Below are positions 15,712 to 24,675 of a stretch of 64,000 bases of DNA, piece by piece. How positions within the stretch are numbered: position 1 is the first letter of the stretch; each line of letters begins with the position of its first letter. Under the pieces are notes generated by a model, which worked only from the letters and a program-made list of their open reading frames with translations, did not search any database and was not told the DNA's origin. Source of the DNA: JABCPE02 sp963518955 (GTDB lineage: Bacteria > Bacteroidota > Bacteroidia > Flavobacteriales > Weeksellaceae); the NCBI GenBank assembly GCA_963518955.1, contig CAUQKI010000009.1, positions 1 to 64,000 of the forward strand, written 5' to 3'. The position numbers and the translations under genes are program-made.

Positions 15712-16437
15712 TTATATTTTTCTATACACTTCTTCAAAAGGAAGTCTGGTTCTATCTCCCCAAACACCCTTTTCTTCGCGTATTCCACAGGTTACGACCA
15801 TATTGATTTCTGCACCACAGGGCAGTTTGAGCAGTTTTTTCACTCTTAAACTGTCAAATCCTTCTAACGGGCAAGTGTCATAGCCCTGCTCCGCCATTGC
15901 CAGCATGAAAGTCTGAGCAACCAAACCACAGCTTTTATGCACCACTACACGCATATCCGCCTCCGAAACCTGCCTCATCATAGGACGAAAAAGCCCAATT
16001 CCCAGCGCTGTTATTTTTCGGGCTATTCCTAAAATTCCAAAAAAACGAGAATAGATAATTGGAAGAAGTTTTTCATAATACATTCCCCACTTTTTTATGC
16101 GTTTTTCTTGTTTTTCGGCTGGGCTGGTTTTCTTGATATTTTCTATTTCTAAACGCAGCATTTCTTTTTCACGCTTACGGTGCAAATCCTGCCGAGTCAC
16201 GAAAACCACCATCTCCTGTGCTGTATCTGCTGAACTCTGATCCAAACACGCAGAAGCCAATTTTTTGAGCATATCTTTGTCCGTGATATGGTACATTTCA
16301 TAGAGCTGCATGTTGGAACTTGTAGGTGCCAGCTGTGCCAATCTCAGACAATGAGCCACCTTTTCTGTATCAATTAATTTTGTATCGCTATAGTATCGCA
16401 CAGAGCGTCTATAATTGAGAATTTGTTCTAAATTCAT
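15712..16437 (-). CDS. nitroreductase family protein
   Basis: FMN-dependent oxidoreductase fold, 241 residues, probably cytoplasmic and NAD(P)H-using; the substrate is unknown. The start MNLEQILNYRRSVRYYSDTK and LAPTSSNMQLYEMYHI are the typical FMN phosphate-binding parts, and QGYDTCPLEGFD with the end GDRTRLPFEEVYR are family features. A Lys/Glu-rich insertion with a hydrophobic stretch (about 85-135) is unusual and might touch the membrane. It lies 118 bases after the CoA-transferase gene on the same strand. Confidence 0.85.
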   Translation of the reverse strand: MNLEQILNYRRSVRYYSDTKLIDTEKVAHCLRLAQLAPTSSNMQLYEMYHITDKDMLKKLASACLDQSSADTAQEMVVFVTRQDLHRKREKEMLRLEIENIKKTSPAEKQEKRIKKWGMYYEKLLPIIYSRFFGILGIARKITALGIGLFRPMMRQVSEADMRVVVHKSCGLVAQTFMLAMAEQGYDTCPLEGFDSLRVKKLLKLPCGAEINMVVTCGIREEKGVWGDRTRLPFEEVYRKI

Positions 16438-16555
16438 AGTTGAAATTTTTCGTTAAAGATAAAAAAACTGAACAAGTTTTTCTCTTAATCATCAAAAAAA
16501 ATTCCCTCCCAGAAAACTCCGAAAGGGAACAAATGAAACATATTCTATCTTAATT

Positions 16556-17833
16556 TTAGAATTTCAAATTCTTTAATCTCTCAAAAGCAGCTCTTTCCAG
16601 CATTTCTCTGTCATCTGGGTGAGCTATGGAAATAAGCGCTTTTGCTCTCTGCTGGAAGTTTTTCCCATGCAGATCCACCACACCGTATTCTGTAGCTACA
16701 TAGTGCATATGCCCTCTGGTAGTAACCACTCCTGCCCCTTCTTTTAGGAAAGGAACGATTCTTGGCACGCCTTTTTTAGTTCTGGCAGTAATCGCCAAGA
16801 TAGGTTTTCCACCATCACTCAGCGCTGCTCCTCTCATGAAATCCACCTGCCCACCGATACCGCTGTATTGGTAAGAACCTATACTATCTGAACAAGCCTG
16901 CCCTGTAAGATCTAGTTCTATCGCGCTATTGATAGACACAGCTTTCGGATTTCTACGGATAACACGCGGGTCGTTAGTATAATCCACATCTAGGAAAGCA
17001 AAAGCTGGGTTATCATTCACGAAATCATATAATTTCTTTGTCCCAAAAGCAAAGCTCGTTACTGATTTATGCGGGTGAGTTGTTTTATACTTGTTATTCA
17101 CCACGCCAGATTTTATCAAATCTACTACTCCGTCGCTGAGCATCTCTGTATGAATACCCAAGTCTTTATGATTATTAAGACACTTCAAAACAGCATCTGG
17201 AATAGTCCCGATTCCCATTTGCAATACAGAACGGTCTTCGATGATTTCAGCAATATTTCTACCAATCTGCAATTCTTCCTCTTCTATCTTCGCGCCGTAA
17301 TCTACTGTAAGCAGTTCTGTTTCGTGCCATACCATTTTGTCAATCTGGCTCATGTGGATTACACTGTCTCCGTGAGTTCTCGGCATTTTAGGGTTTACCT
17401 GAGCGATTACATATTTCGCTGTATCCACTGCCGATCTGGTAACATCCACAGAAAGCCCAAGCGTACAATATCCATGCTCATCTGGCGGAGAAACCTGAAT
17501 AATCGCTACATCTAGCGGCATTCTATTGTTTCTAAACAAATCTGGAATATCTCCTAGGAAAATAGGAATAAAGCTTCCTCTTCCGCTGTTTACATTTTCT
17601 CTAACCGCCGTAGAGACGAACATTACATTAAAACGAAAACTATCTTCGTATTCTGGTTTTGTGATTTCTACATCGCCTTGTATCGTGATACAGGTAACTT
17701 CTACATTTTTTAATTCATTTGCTCGTTTTGCTAACTCACTTACTAAATAATTAGGTGTACAAGCACTTCCTTGTAAAAAAATTCTATCATTACTTTTTAT
17801 CAATGACAGAGCCTCTTCTGCTGAACAATACAT
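16556..17833 (-). CDS. acetyl-CoA hydrolase/transferase family protein
   Basis: Class I CoA-transferase of the acetyl-CoA hydrolase / 4-hydroxybutyrate CoA-transferase group, 425 residues. It moves CoA between short-chain acids, or hydrolyses acyl-CoA. The catalytic Glu lies in LGIHTEMLSDGVVDL, with oxyanion and CoA-loop motifs QGSACTPNYL (N-terminal), GIGGQVDFMRGAALSDGGK and VTTRGHMHYVATEYGVVDL. A -7-like TATATTTG occurs on the minus strand at 17901-17908, 67 bases upstream. The true substrate pair cannot be read from the sequence. Confidence 0.9.
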   Translation of the reverse strand: MYCSAEEALSLIKSNDRIFLQGSACTPNYLVSELAKRANELKNVEVTCITIQGDVEITKPEYEDSFRFNVMFVSTAVRENVNSGRGSFIPIFLGDIPDLFRNNRMPLDVAIIQVSPPDEHGYCTLGLSVDVTRSAVDTAKYVIAQVNPKMPRTHGDSVIHMSQIDKMVWHETELLTVDYGAKIEEEELQIGRNIAEIIEDRSVLQMGIGTIPDAVLKCLNNHKDLGIHTEMLSDGVVDLIKSGVVNNKYKTTHPHKSVTSFAFGTKKLYDFVNDNPAFAFLDVDYTNDPRVIRRNPKAVSINSAIELDLTGQACSDSIGSYQYSGIGGQVDFMRGAALSDGGKPILAITARTKKGVPRIVPFLKEGAGVVTTRGHMHYVATEYGVVDLHGKNFQQRAKALISIAHPDDREMLERAAFERLKNLKF

Positions 17834-17982
17834 ATTATTTTTCTAATGTTTTTGTGACAAAATAATTTTTTATCAAATTATACTTACTTAAAACTTTCGG
17901 CAAATATAAAAAATTTTTCGCTTAGAAAATACGCCTATTTTTAGCCATTTATTTTCCTGATAAAATTTAGTTTATTATTCTT

Positions 17983-17997
17983 TTATTCTAAGAATAA
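17983..17997. promoter_or_regulatory. palindrome in the purD promoter spacer
   Basis: TTATTCT-A-AGAATAA, perfect 7-bp arms, seven bases upstream of the purD -7 element. A regulator bound here would block the promoter. No regulator is known to me. Confidence 0.35.
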
Positions 17998-18003
17998 TTT
18001 GCG

Positions 18004-18011
18004 TATTTTTG
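18004..18011 (+). promoter_or_regulatory. -7 element of purD-guaA
   Basis: TATTTTTG, 36 bases before the purD ATG. The -33 match is weak. Confidence 0.5.
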
Positions 18012-18047
18012 TAGAACTATATATTTTAATTATAACATTTTCAAATT

Positions 18048-19289
18048 ATGAAAGTATTGATAATCGGAAATGGTGGAAGGGAATCTGCCATCGCATGGAA
18101 ACTAAAAAATGACCCAAGAATTACCCAATTCTACTTTGCAAAAGGAAACGCCTCTACAGAGAAATTAGGAAAAACTGTTTACGAAACGGAAATAGCAGAC
18201 CTTGTGAAGTTTGCTAAAAAAGAAGATATAGAACTTACTATCGTAGGGCCAGAGGCTCCGCTGGTAGAGGGTATAGTGGATGAGTTTAACAAAGAAGGAT
18301 TGAGAATTTTCGGAGCTAAAAAAGCGGCTGCATTACTAGAAGGCAGCAAGGCTTATTCCAAAAAATTCATGCAGGACTACGGCATCAGAACCGCTAAAGC
18401 GAAGATTTTTGATTCTTACAATGATGCAGTTGCTTATGTGAAAACTCAGGCTTTCCCATTGGTAGTAAAAGCGAGCGGTCTGGCAAGTGGAAAAGGCGTG
18501 GTTATCTGTAAAGATTTAGCTGAAGCAGAAACTACCATTCACGATTTCATGATTAGAAAAATCCATGGAGATGCAGGAATCAGAATTATTGTTGAAGAAT
18601 TCTTGAGAGGTTTCGAGGCTTCTGTGATTGCTTTCTCTAATGGCGAAAAATTCTTCCCTTGCATCGCAGTGAAAGATTATAAAAAATTAGGAAACGGTGA
18701 CAAAGGCCCTAACACAGGCGGAATGGGAACAGTTGCTCCAAATCCAGAGTTCACAGCTGCACACATGGAAGATTTCATTCAAAATATTATGAATCCTACC
18801 ATCAAAGGAATTCACGATAACATGCTGAAATTCAAAGGGTTTATCTTCTTTGGTCTTTTAGTTTCTAATAACGAATGCTACCTATTAGAATACAACATGC
18901 GTCTGGGCGACCCTGAAACTCAGGCTATTATGCCGCTTTTAGAAAGCAATCTTTTGGATGCTATCAATGATTGTATCGATGGAAAAGACATTGAACTTAA
19001 GTTTTCAGATAAAAAATCGGTTTGTCTTGTGTTAGCTTCTGGCGGATACCCTCGTGATTTCGAAAAAGGACTGGAAATCAAAGGAATAGATAAAGTTAAA
19101 AACAGTGAAGTTTTCTTTGCTGGTGCTACATACCAAGGAAGCCGAATCGTAACAGACGGCGGAAGAGTGCTGAATTTAGTTGCGGCTGGCGACACTTACG
19201 AAGAGGCTAGACAAAAGGTTTATGAAGATGCTGATGCTGTCAATTTTGACTATGCATATCACAGAGAAGATATTGGTTTAGTTAAATAA
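18048..19289 (+). CDS. purD: phosphoribosylamine-glycine ligase
   Basis: GAR synthetase, the second step of de novo purine synthesis: phosphoribosylamine, glycine and ATP give glycinamide ribonucleotide. The 413-residue ATP-grasp protein starts MKVLIIGNGGRESAIAWKL and contains VVKASGLASGKGVVIC (ATP grip), GPNTGGMGTVAPNP and NMRLGDPETQAIMPLL (metal and ATP site). The length is normal. guaA follows after 24 bases, so two purine genes form one operon with the promoter at 18004. Confidence 0.97.
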   Translation: MKVLIIGNGGRESAIAWKLKNDPRITQFYFAKGNASTEKLGKTVYETEIADLVKFAKKEDIELTIVGPEAPLVEGIVDEFNKEGLRIFGAKKAAALLEGSKAYSKKFMQDYGIRTAKAKIFDSYNDAVAYVKTQAFPLVVKASGLASGKGVVICKDLAEAETTIHDFMIRKIHGDAGIRIIVEEFLRGFEASVIAFSNGEKFFPCIAVKDYKKLGNGDKGPNTGGMGTVAPNPEFTAAHMEDFIQNIMNPTIKGIHDNMLKFKGFIFFGLLVSNNECYLLEYNMRLGDPETQAIMPLLESNLLDAINDCIDGKDIELKFSDKKSVCLVLASGGYPRDFEKGLEIKGIDKVKNSEVFFAGATYQGSRIVTDGGRVLNLVAAGDTYEEARQKVYEDADAVNFDYAYHREDIGLVK

Positions 19290-19313
19290 TTTTCAGCAAA
19301 AAACTATATCAAT

Positions 19314-20843
19314 ATGAATAATGGAATCATTGTCCTTGATTTCGGATCTCAATACAATCAGCTGATTAGCCGAAGAGTACGAGAAATGCAGGTGTATTCG
19401 GAGATTATTCCTTATAACACTCCCATAGATGAAATCAAGGCTAAAAAACCTGTTGGAATTATACTTTCGGGCGGGCCATCTTCCGTAAATGCAGAAGATG
19501 CCCATTTGGTAGATAAAGAAATTTTCAATCTTGGGATTCCTATTTTAGGCATCTGCTATGGAATGCAGCTTACGGCGCATCTCCTCGGCGGAAAGGTAGA
19601 AAAAGGCACCAAAGGCGAATACGGAAAATCTCATTTGGAGATTGTAAAACCCTGCGCTCTTTTCGAGGGAGTGAGCCAAAATTCTATCGTTTGGATGAGC
19701 CACTTTGATGAAGTAAAAGAGCTTCCAAAGGATTTTGAAATCAATGCTAAATCAGGTGTAATTGCGGCTATTTCCAACGAAGCAAAAAACTTCTATGCCG
19801 TGCAGTTTCACCCAGAAGTAACTCATAGTGAGGAAGGCGGAAAAATGCTGGAAAATTTTGTTTTTAAAATTTGTAAGGCAGAAAGAAACTGGAAATTAAC
19901 TAATTATATAGAAAAAACAGTCAGCGAAATCAAAGAAAAAGTCGGAAATCAAAAAGTGATTTTAGGGCTTTCCGGCGGTGTGGATTCTTCCGTAGCCGCT
20001 GTACTTATCCACAAAGCGATAGGCGACCAGCTGACTTGTATCTTCGTGGATACAGGACTTCTCAGAAAAGATGAAGCGAAAAAAGTAATGCAGAACTATG
20101 GTGAGCATTTCCATATGAATATCAAATGCATAGACGCTTCTGAGAGATTTTTGGCTAAATTAAAAGGAATATCCGACCCTGAGCAGAAAAGAAAAATCAT
20201 TGGAAATGAATTTATAGAAGTTTTCGATGAAGAATCTTCAAAAATAGAAGGCGCGAAATTCTTAGCACAAGGGACAATTTATCCCGATGTGATAGAGTCT
20301 CAATCCATCAAAGGCCCTTCGGCAGTGATAAAATCCCACCACAATGTGGGCGGACTTCCGGAGGATATGAAATTTGAGCTTCTGGAACCTCTACGCGAAC
20401 TTTTCAAAGATGAAGTGAGAAAAGTAGGTGAAGAATTGGGTATCCCAAGTCACCTTGTCCACCGCCATCCGTTCCCTGGCCCAGGGCTGGGAATCAGAGT
20501 TTTAGGTGAAGTAGATGCAGAAAAAGTGAGAATTCTTCAGGAGGCAGACGATATTTTCATCGAAGAACTCTACAAACATGAGCTTTATGACAAAGTCAGC
20601 CAAGCGTTCGTAGTGCTTCTTCCTGTGAAATCCGTAGGTGTAATGGGCGATGAGAGAACTTACGAATATACCGCAGTGGTCCGCTCTGCGAATACCATAG
20701 ACTTTATGACTGCCACATGGAGCAAACTTCCTTACGAGTTTCTAGAATTGATATCCAACCGTATCATAAACGAAGTAAAAGGCATCAATCGTGTGGCTTA
20801 CGATATTTCCAGCAAGCCGCCTGCAACCATAGAATGGGAATAA
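19314..20843 (+). CDS. guaA: GMP synthase (glutamine-hydrolysing)
   Basis: Converts XMP, glutamine and ATP to GMP. The 509 residues comprise a class I glutamine amidotransferase (about 1-190) with nucleophile Cys in GICYGMQLTAHLLGG and HPEVTHSEEGG, the ATP pyrophosphatase domain with GLSGGVDSSVAAVL (about 222-235), and the C-terminal dimerisation domain ending in KPPATIEWE. Two-domain single-chain form, complete. It is the second gene of the purD operon and ends at a strong terminator (20851-20889). Confidence 0.98.
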   Translation: MNNGIIVLDFGSQYNQLISRRVREMQVYSEIIPYNTPIDEIKAKKPVGIILSGGPSSVNAEDAHLVDKEIFNLGIPILGICYGMQLTAHLLGGKVEKGTKGEYGKSHLEIVKPCALFEGVSQNSIVWMSHFDEVKELPKDFEINAKSGVIAAISNEAKNFYAVQFHPEVTHSEEGGKMLENFVFKICKAERNWKLTNYIEKTVSEIKEKVGNQKVILGLSGGVDSSVAAVLIHKAIGDQLTCIFVDTGLLRKDEAKKVMQNYGEHFHMNIKCIDASERFLAKLKGISDPEQKRKIIGNEFIEVFDEESSKIEGAKFLAQGTIYPDVIESQSIKGPSAVIKSHHNVGGLPEDMKFELLEPLRELFKDEVRKVGEELGIPSHLVHRHPFPGPGLGIRVLGEVDAEKVRILQEADDIFIEELYKHELYDKVSQAFVVLLPVKSVGVMGDERTYEYTAVVRSANTIDFMTATWSKLPYEFLELISNRIINEVKGINRVAYDISSKPPATIEWE

Positions 20844-20850
20844 ATTTAAT

Positions 20851-20889
20851 AAAAAATATCTTTACACTTCTTTGTAAAGATATTTTTTT
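20851..20889. terminator. bidirectional terminator between guaA and UPF0173
   Basis: Stem aaaaaatatctttaca pairs with ttgtaaagatatttttt around cttct. It serves convergent genes on both sides. Confidence 0.85.
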
Positions 20890-20892
20890 GTT

Positions 20893-21573
20893 TTAAAGTT
20901 CAAACTCTTCTCCTAATTCAGGGAGGGAAAGCTCTATTTTTCGCTGTTGGAAAGTCTCTTTCACTTGCTCATGATTTATCTTAATCGGCGGAAAAGTATC
21001 AAAATGACAACCTATCACTTTTGGTGTTTTTATCAGCTCCGAAGAAGCAAAAGCAGCCTGCTCTGCATCCATCGTATAATGTCCGCCAACTGGCAGAATA
21101 GCACAATCTATCTTACCAAAAAACTGCGGCAGAATTCCCATTTCAGAGATAACTCCTGTATCGCCAGCAAGATACACGCATTTCCCATTAAATCTTAAAA
21201 CATATCCCGCTGGATGCCCTCCATATGTCCCATCTGGAAAACTAGAAGTATGAGAAGCCGAAACCATACTGATTTTCAGGTCTTCTATCATTGTAGAACC
21301 TCCTATATTGATATCTATAGAATGAGGATGCCCGAAATATCCGCTTATCTCTGGATGAGCAATAATCTGTGCCTCTGGATGGTTTTTGATAACCTCAGCC
21401 ACATCTGCCGTATGATCTTCATGAGCATGAGTAATCAGCACATAATCAATTTTCTGCGAGTTAATATCAAATCCTGATTTCTCCTTTTGGAAATTATAAA
21501 ACGGGTCTGTCAAGATATTTTTGCCTTTATACGAAAACAAAAAACAATTTTGTCCTAAAAATTTCACTTTCAT
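20893..21573 (-). CDS. UPF0173 metal-dependent hydrolase
   Basis: Metallo-beta-lactamase fold hydrolase of the UPF0173/YtkL group, 226 residues, cytoplasmic. The metal motif is THAHEDHTAD (HxHxDH), with later ligands in HTSSFPDGTYGGHPAGY, the Asp of YLAGDTGV and PVGGHYTMDAEQAAFAS; the final His is in VIGCHFDTFPPI. The true substrate is unknown. It lies 25 bases downstream of menA on the same strand, so the two probably share a transcript; the pairing gives no clear functional hint. Confidence 0.9.
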   Translation of the reverse strand: MKVKFLGQNCFLFSYKGKNILTDPFYNFQKEKSGFDINSQKIDYVLITHAHEDHTADVAEVIKNHPEAQIIAHPEISGYFGHPHSIDINIGGSTMIEDLKISMVSASHTSSFPDGTYGGHPAGYVLRFNGKCVYLAGDTGVISEMGILPQFFGKIDCAILPVGGHYTMDAEQAAFASSELIKTPKVIGCHFDTFPPIKINHEQVKETFQQRKIELSLPELGEEFEL

Positions 21574-21598
21574 AATCTTATATTTTTTAATTTTTTTT

Positions 21599-22537
21599 CT
21601 AAAAATAATTTAATCCCAAAGCCACCAAAACTGCCATCATAAGGGTAATTATCCCTACTTGTTTCAGGAATGGGTCTAGCTCATTAGGTGATTTTACTTT
21701 CATGATGTTTCGACGGAGTGCAGTCATTGGAAAAAATAAAATCATCACAATAAAAGCGTAATATTTCCCCTGTGAATGCAGATTGTTTTTCATTAAGAAA
21801 ACAAGAATAAAAATCAGCGGCAGCTGCATGAGAACAATCTGATAAATCATCGCATACCTAAATCCTAGCCACTGCGCAACTGTCTTTTTCCCAGCCTTTT
21901 GGTCGCTTTCCATATCCCTCATATTATTGAGATTCAGCACCGATACGGACAGCATGCCTACCGCAGAAGCAGGAAGCAAAATATCCCAATTCCATGTTTT
22001 AGTAAAAAGAAAATAACTCCCACCCACAGATACCAATCCAAAAAAAATAAAAACCATAATATCCCCCAAACCTAAGTATCCATAAGGTTTCTTGCCGATT
22101 GTATAACTTATCGCTGCCCAGATACTCATAATCCCCAAACCGATAAAAACCCAAAATTCCGTAACAAAATCAGGAAAAAACGCCAAATAAAGCAAAGCCG
22201 CTGTCGCCAGCGTAGACAAAACCACAAACAAAATCACTACTTTTTTCATTTGCTCTGCTGAAATTTTCCCTGATGCCACGGCTCTGCTCTCTGCTTTTTC
22301 ATCACGGAAATCGTCTGTTCCCTTTGTCCCATCGCCATAATCATTAGAAAAATTGGACAAAATCTGATAAAACATCGTAACAAGCAAGGCTAGAAGGAAA
22401 ACTCTATAATCCCAAAATCCACCCTCCTGAACCAATCGCCAGCGAGCAATAAAAGCCCCCATAATAATACCGCTCACGGATAGCGGCAATGTTCTCAAAC
22501 GCGCCGCCTGAAGCCAAATAAATATTCCTTTCTTCAT
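21599..22537 (-). CDS. menA: 1,4-dihydroxy-2-naphthoate polyprenyltransferase
   Basis: UbiA-family membrane prenyltransferase that joins the polyprenyl tail to DHNA in menaquinone synthesis. The 312 residues have about eight or nine membrane segments. The first Asp-rich motif is NFSNDYGDGTKGTDD (about 63-77) and the second NNMRDMESDQKAGKKT (about 204-219); both bind the Mg-diphosphate of the donor. The N-terminus WLQAARLRTLPLSVSGI is typical of MenA. The gene diverges from the DtxR-type regulator across a 118-base region holding the palindrome at 22601-22616. Confidence 0.94.
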   Translation of the reverse strand: MKKGIFIWLQAARLRTLPLSVSGIIMGAFIARWRLVQEGGFWDYRVFLLALLVTMFYQILSNFSNDYGDGTKGTDDFRDEKAESRAVASGKISAEQMKKVVILFVVLSTLATAALLYLAFFPDFVTEFWVFIGLGIMSIWAAISYTIGKKPYGYLGLGDIMVFIFFGLVSVGGSYFLFTKTWNWDILLPASAVGMLSVSVLNLNNMRDMESDQKAGKKTVAQWLGFRYAMIYQIVLMQLPLIFILVFLMKNNLHSQGKYYAFIVMILFFPMTALRRNIMKVKSPNELDPFLKQVGIITLMMAVLVALGLNYF

Positions 22538-22600
22538 ACCTTAATCACTGAAAATAAATCTTTATTTATTTCCTTTTTTCACCTAAAATTTGTGTAAAGA

Positions 22601-22637
22601 TAATCATTTGTGATTAAAAAAATAATCGTTAGATTTG
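22601..22637 (+). promoter_or_regulatory. promoter with overlapping palindrome for the DtxR-type regulator
   Basis: TTTG (22607-22610), a 19-base spacer and TAGATTTG (22630-22637) form a good promoter. TAATCA-TTTG-TGATTA (22601-22616) is a perfect palindrome with the -33 element as its loop, a plausible operator for autoregulation. Confidence 0.6.
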
Positions 22638-22655
22638 CCGAGGTTTATACTGATT

Positions 22656-23309
22656 ATGAAATCACTCAATGAAGAAAACTATCTAAAAGCTATTTTCCAT
22701 CTTATTGACAAAGATGACACTTTCACAGTCAATGAGTTAAGCAAAATGCTCAACATAAAAATGCCCAGCGTAAACAGCATGATGAAAAAATTTTCTCAGA
22801 AAAACTGGGTCATCTACGAAAGCTACAAACCGATAAAAGTCACAGCTTTAGGAAAAAAAGAAGCCGCTCATGTGGTGAGAAAACACAGGCTAACCGAAAT
22901 GTTTTTAGTAGAAAAAATGGGCTTCGGCTGGGAGGTCGTTCACGAAATCGCAGAACAGCTGGAACACATCCATTCAGAGATTTTCTTTGATAAAATGGAT
23001 GAACTCCTAAACTACCCAAAAGTAGATCCACACGGCGAACCTATTCCTGACAAACAGGGAAACATCATTCAGCAAAACCTAACAAAACTAAGCGAATGCA
23101 AAGCTGGAGAGGCTGTCATTCTTTCAGCAGTAATAGATTCTTCGGATGAGTTTTTGACTTATCTAAACCATAGAAATCTGAGCTTAAATTCTGAGCTAAA
23201 AATCTTGGAAGTAGAAAAATTTGACCAATCGATGAAAATAGAATTTAGTGGAAAAACTGAAACCCTCAGCAAAATGGTCTGTGATAAAATATTAGTGCAA
23301 AAAATATAA
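22656..23309 (+). CDS. DtxR/MntR family metal-dependent regulator
   Basis: Winged-helix repressor of the DtxR family, controlled by Fe or Mn. The 217 residues show the HTH (about 15-65, with VNELSKMLNIKMPSVNSMMKKF), the dimerisation and metal domain with VRKHRLTEMFLVEKMGFGWEVVHEIAEQLEHI, KVDPHGEPIP, and a C-terminal SH3/FeoA-like domain from about 145. Ligand residues Glu, His and Asp of the primary site are kept. ATG 22656 is chosen because the -7 element occupies 22630-22637 and would overlap an earlier start. The palindrome over its promoter suggests self-control. Confidence 0.92.
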   Translation: MKSLNEENYLKAIFHLIDKDDTFTVNELSKMLNIKMPSVNSMMKKFSQKNWVIYESYKPIKVTALGKKEAAHVVRKHRLTEMFLVEKMGFGWEVVHEIAEQLEHIHSEIFFDKMDELLNYPKVDPHGEPIPDKQGNIIQQNLTKLSECKAGEAVILSAVIDSSDEFLTYLNHRNLSLNSELKILEVEKFDQSMKIEFSGKTETLSKMVCDKILVQKI

Positions 23310-23315
23310 CAAAAC

Positions 23316-23350
23316 AAAAAAGAGATGCTCCCAAAAGCATCTCTTTTTTA
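23316..23350. terminator. bidirectional terminator
   Basis: Stem aaaaaagagatgc/gcatctctttttt with an 8-base loop, between the convergent regulator and pyrophosphatase-like genes. Confidence 0.85.
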
Positions 23351-23354
23351 TCTA

Positions 23355-24608
23355 TTATTTTTTAAGAATTGGTGTCAAAACCTTCGTTTTTCCATCTATA
23401 TTTTTAGGATTTTCTACTCCTAAAATATAATTGATAAATGGATAAATGTGTATATTTTCAAAAGGGTTTATCTCGTTATTTTCCTTTATTTTATTCCCAA
23501 AAGCATAGAAAATCGCCATCATTTCAGGAGTCGTGTACGGGTCATATCCATGAGTTCCCCAGATTCCTTTTCTATTTGCTAAAAAGTCTTTTTCGCTTTT
23601 TACCATATAGTATGGAGCATCGGTAATAATCAAGATATCACCTATATTTTCATGGTTTCTATAATGCCATTTTTCTGGTGTTTTTTCTTTTTTATACACT
23701 TTCACATGGCTGTTCCCTGCGAAATATTGTTTTATCTCTTGATAGACTTCCTCTTTTTGGTTTTTATTTTTTAGATAAACTTGGCAGTGCATACCATTGT
23801 TTATCATATCGGCTTTGTCTTTTAGTTTATTTTCAAGGCTTTCGGTGATGATTATTTTCCCTTTTTCGCTTGTCATATCTATCATTCCGTGGTCAGCCGT
23901 GATGATGGTAGTTATTGGCAGGTCTAGATTTTCCACCCCTTGCATGATTTGCCCCAAAAGTTCATCTGCCAGCTGTAATTCTTGTTTCAGTTTTTCGGAA
24001 TTTGTCCCTGTCTGATGTCCCGCTGTATCCACAAATTCAAAATAAAGCGTTACAAATCGTGGTCTTTCTGACTCTGGAAGCCTAAACCAATTCATCACCT
24101 GCTCTATCCTTTCGGTATAAGGCACATTAGCATTATACTGTTTCCAGTAGGTAGGATATTCGCCTTGTATAGGCGCCTCTGAGCCCACCCAGAAATAGGA
24201 AGCAGTCTTCATTCGATGTTTCTGAAGCCACTGCCACTGCGGCATTCCTCCATAGAAATTAGGATTTTGCACGGCTTCTCTATTTGGGATAGAATAGATT
24301 TTGTCCTCTGATGGAGAATAAAACATATTATCCACTAGCCCATGGTTCCCTGGGTACATTCCCGTAATTATAGTGTAGTGGTTAGGAAAGGTTTTACTAG
24401 GAAAACTAGGAATTACTCCTTTTGCGTAGGAGGATTTTTGTTTGAGTTTTTTAAAGTTTTCTAAATTAAATTTCTCTGGATAGTCATACCTGAATCCATC
24501 AAAAGAAACCAACAAAACATATTGTTTCTCTGACGGCTTATTTACCAGCGCATTATTCTTACAAGAAGTTAAAAAAAGACTAATCCAGATGAATAAAATT
24601 TTCTTCAT
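23355..24608 (-). CDS. alkaline phosphatase superfamily lipoprotein, NPP type
   Basis: Nucleotide pyrophosphatase/phosphodiesterase-like protein, 417 residues, outside the cytoplasm. The start at 24608 gives a lipoprotein signal, MKKILFIWISLFLTSC, with Cys16; a longer frame would run into fumC. Metal and catalytic residues are kept: SFDGFRYDY (Asp), SFPSKTFPNHYTI (nucleophile Thr), FVDTAGHQTG (Asp and His), ITADHGMIDM (Asp, His) and GTHGYDPYTTPEM (His). Likely substrates are extracellular nucleotides or phosphodiesters. A -7 element TACCTTTG lies at 24628-24635. It diverges from fumC. Confidence 0.92.
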   Translation of the reverse strand: MKKILFIWISLFLTSCKNNALVNKPSEKQYVLLVSFDGFRYDYPEKFNLENFKKLKQKSSYAKGVIPSFPSKTFPNHYTIITGMYPGNHGLVDNMFYSPSEDKIYSIPNREAVQNPNFYGGMPQWQWLQKHRMKTASYFWVGSEAPIQGEYPTYWKQYNANVPYTERIEQVMNWFRLPESERPRFVTLYFEFVDTAGHQTGTNSEKLKQELQLADELLGQIMQGVENLDLPITTIITADHGMIDMTSEKGKIIITESLENKLKDKADMINNGMHCQVYLKNKNQKEEVYQEIKQYFAGNSHVKVYKKEKTPEKWHYRNHENIGDILIITDAPYYMVKSEKDFLANRKGIWGTHGYDPYTTPEMMAIFYAFGNKIKENNEINPFENIHIYPFINYILGVENPKNIDGKTKVLTPILKK

Positions 24609-24627
24609 TGTTAAATTTAAATTTCCG

Positions 24628-24635
24628 CAAAGGTA
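24628..24635 (-). promoter_or_regulatory. -7 element of the pyrophosphatase-like gene
   Basis: TACCTTTG on the minus strand, with TTTG at 24659-24662 after a 23-base spacer. It interleaves with the fumC promoter. Confidence 0.5.
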
Positions 24636-24647
24636 AAAAGTTTTAAG

Positions 24648-24655
24648 TAAATTTG
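24648..24655 (+). promoter_or_regulatory. -7 element of fumC
   Basis: TAAATTTG, 20 bases before the fumC ATG at 24676. It rules out the earlier GTG at 24655 as start. Confidence 0.55.
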
Positions 24656-24675
24656 TGACAAATAAAATTATTATC

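Noticed and set aside
24655..24675. GTG at 24655 as start of fumC.
   Set aside because: It is the last base of the -7 element and would lie upstream of the transcript; ATG 24676 fits the family N-terminus.
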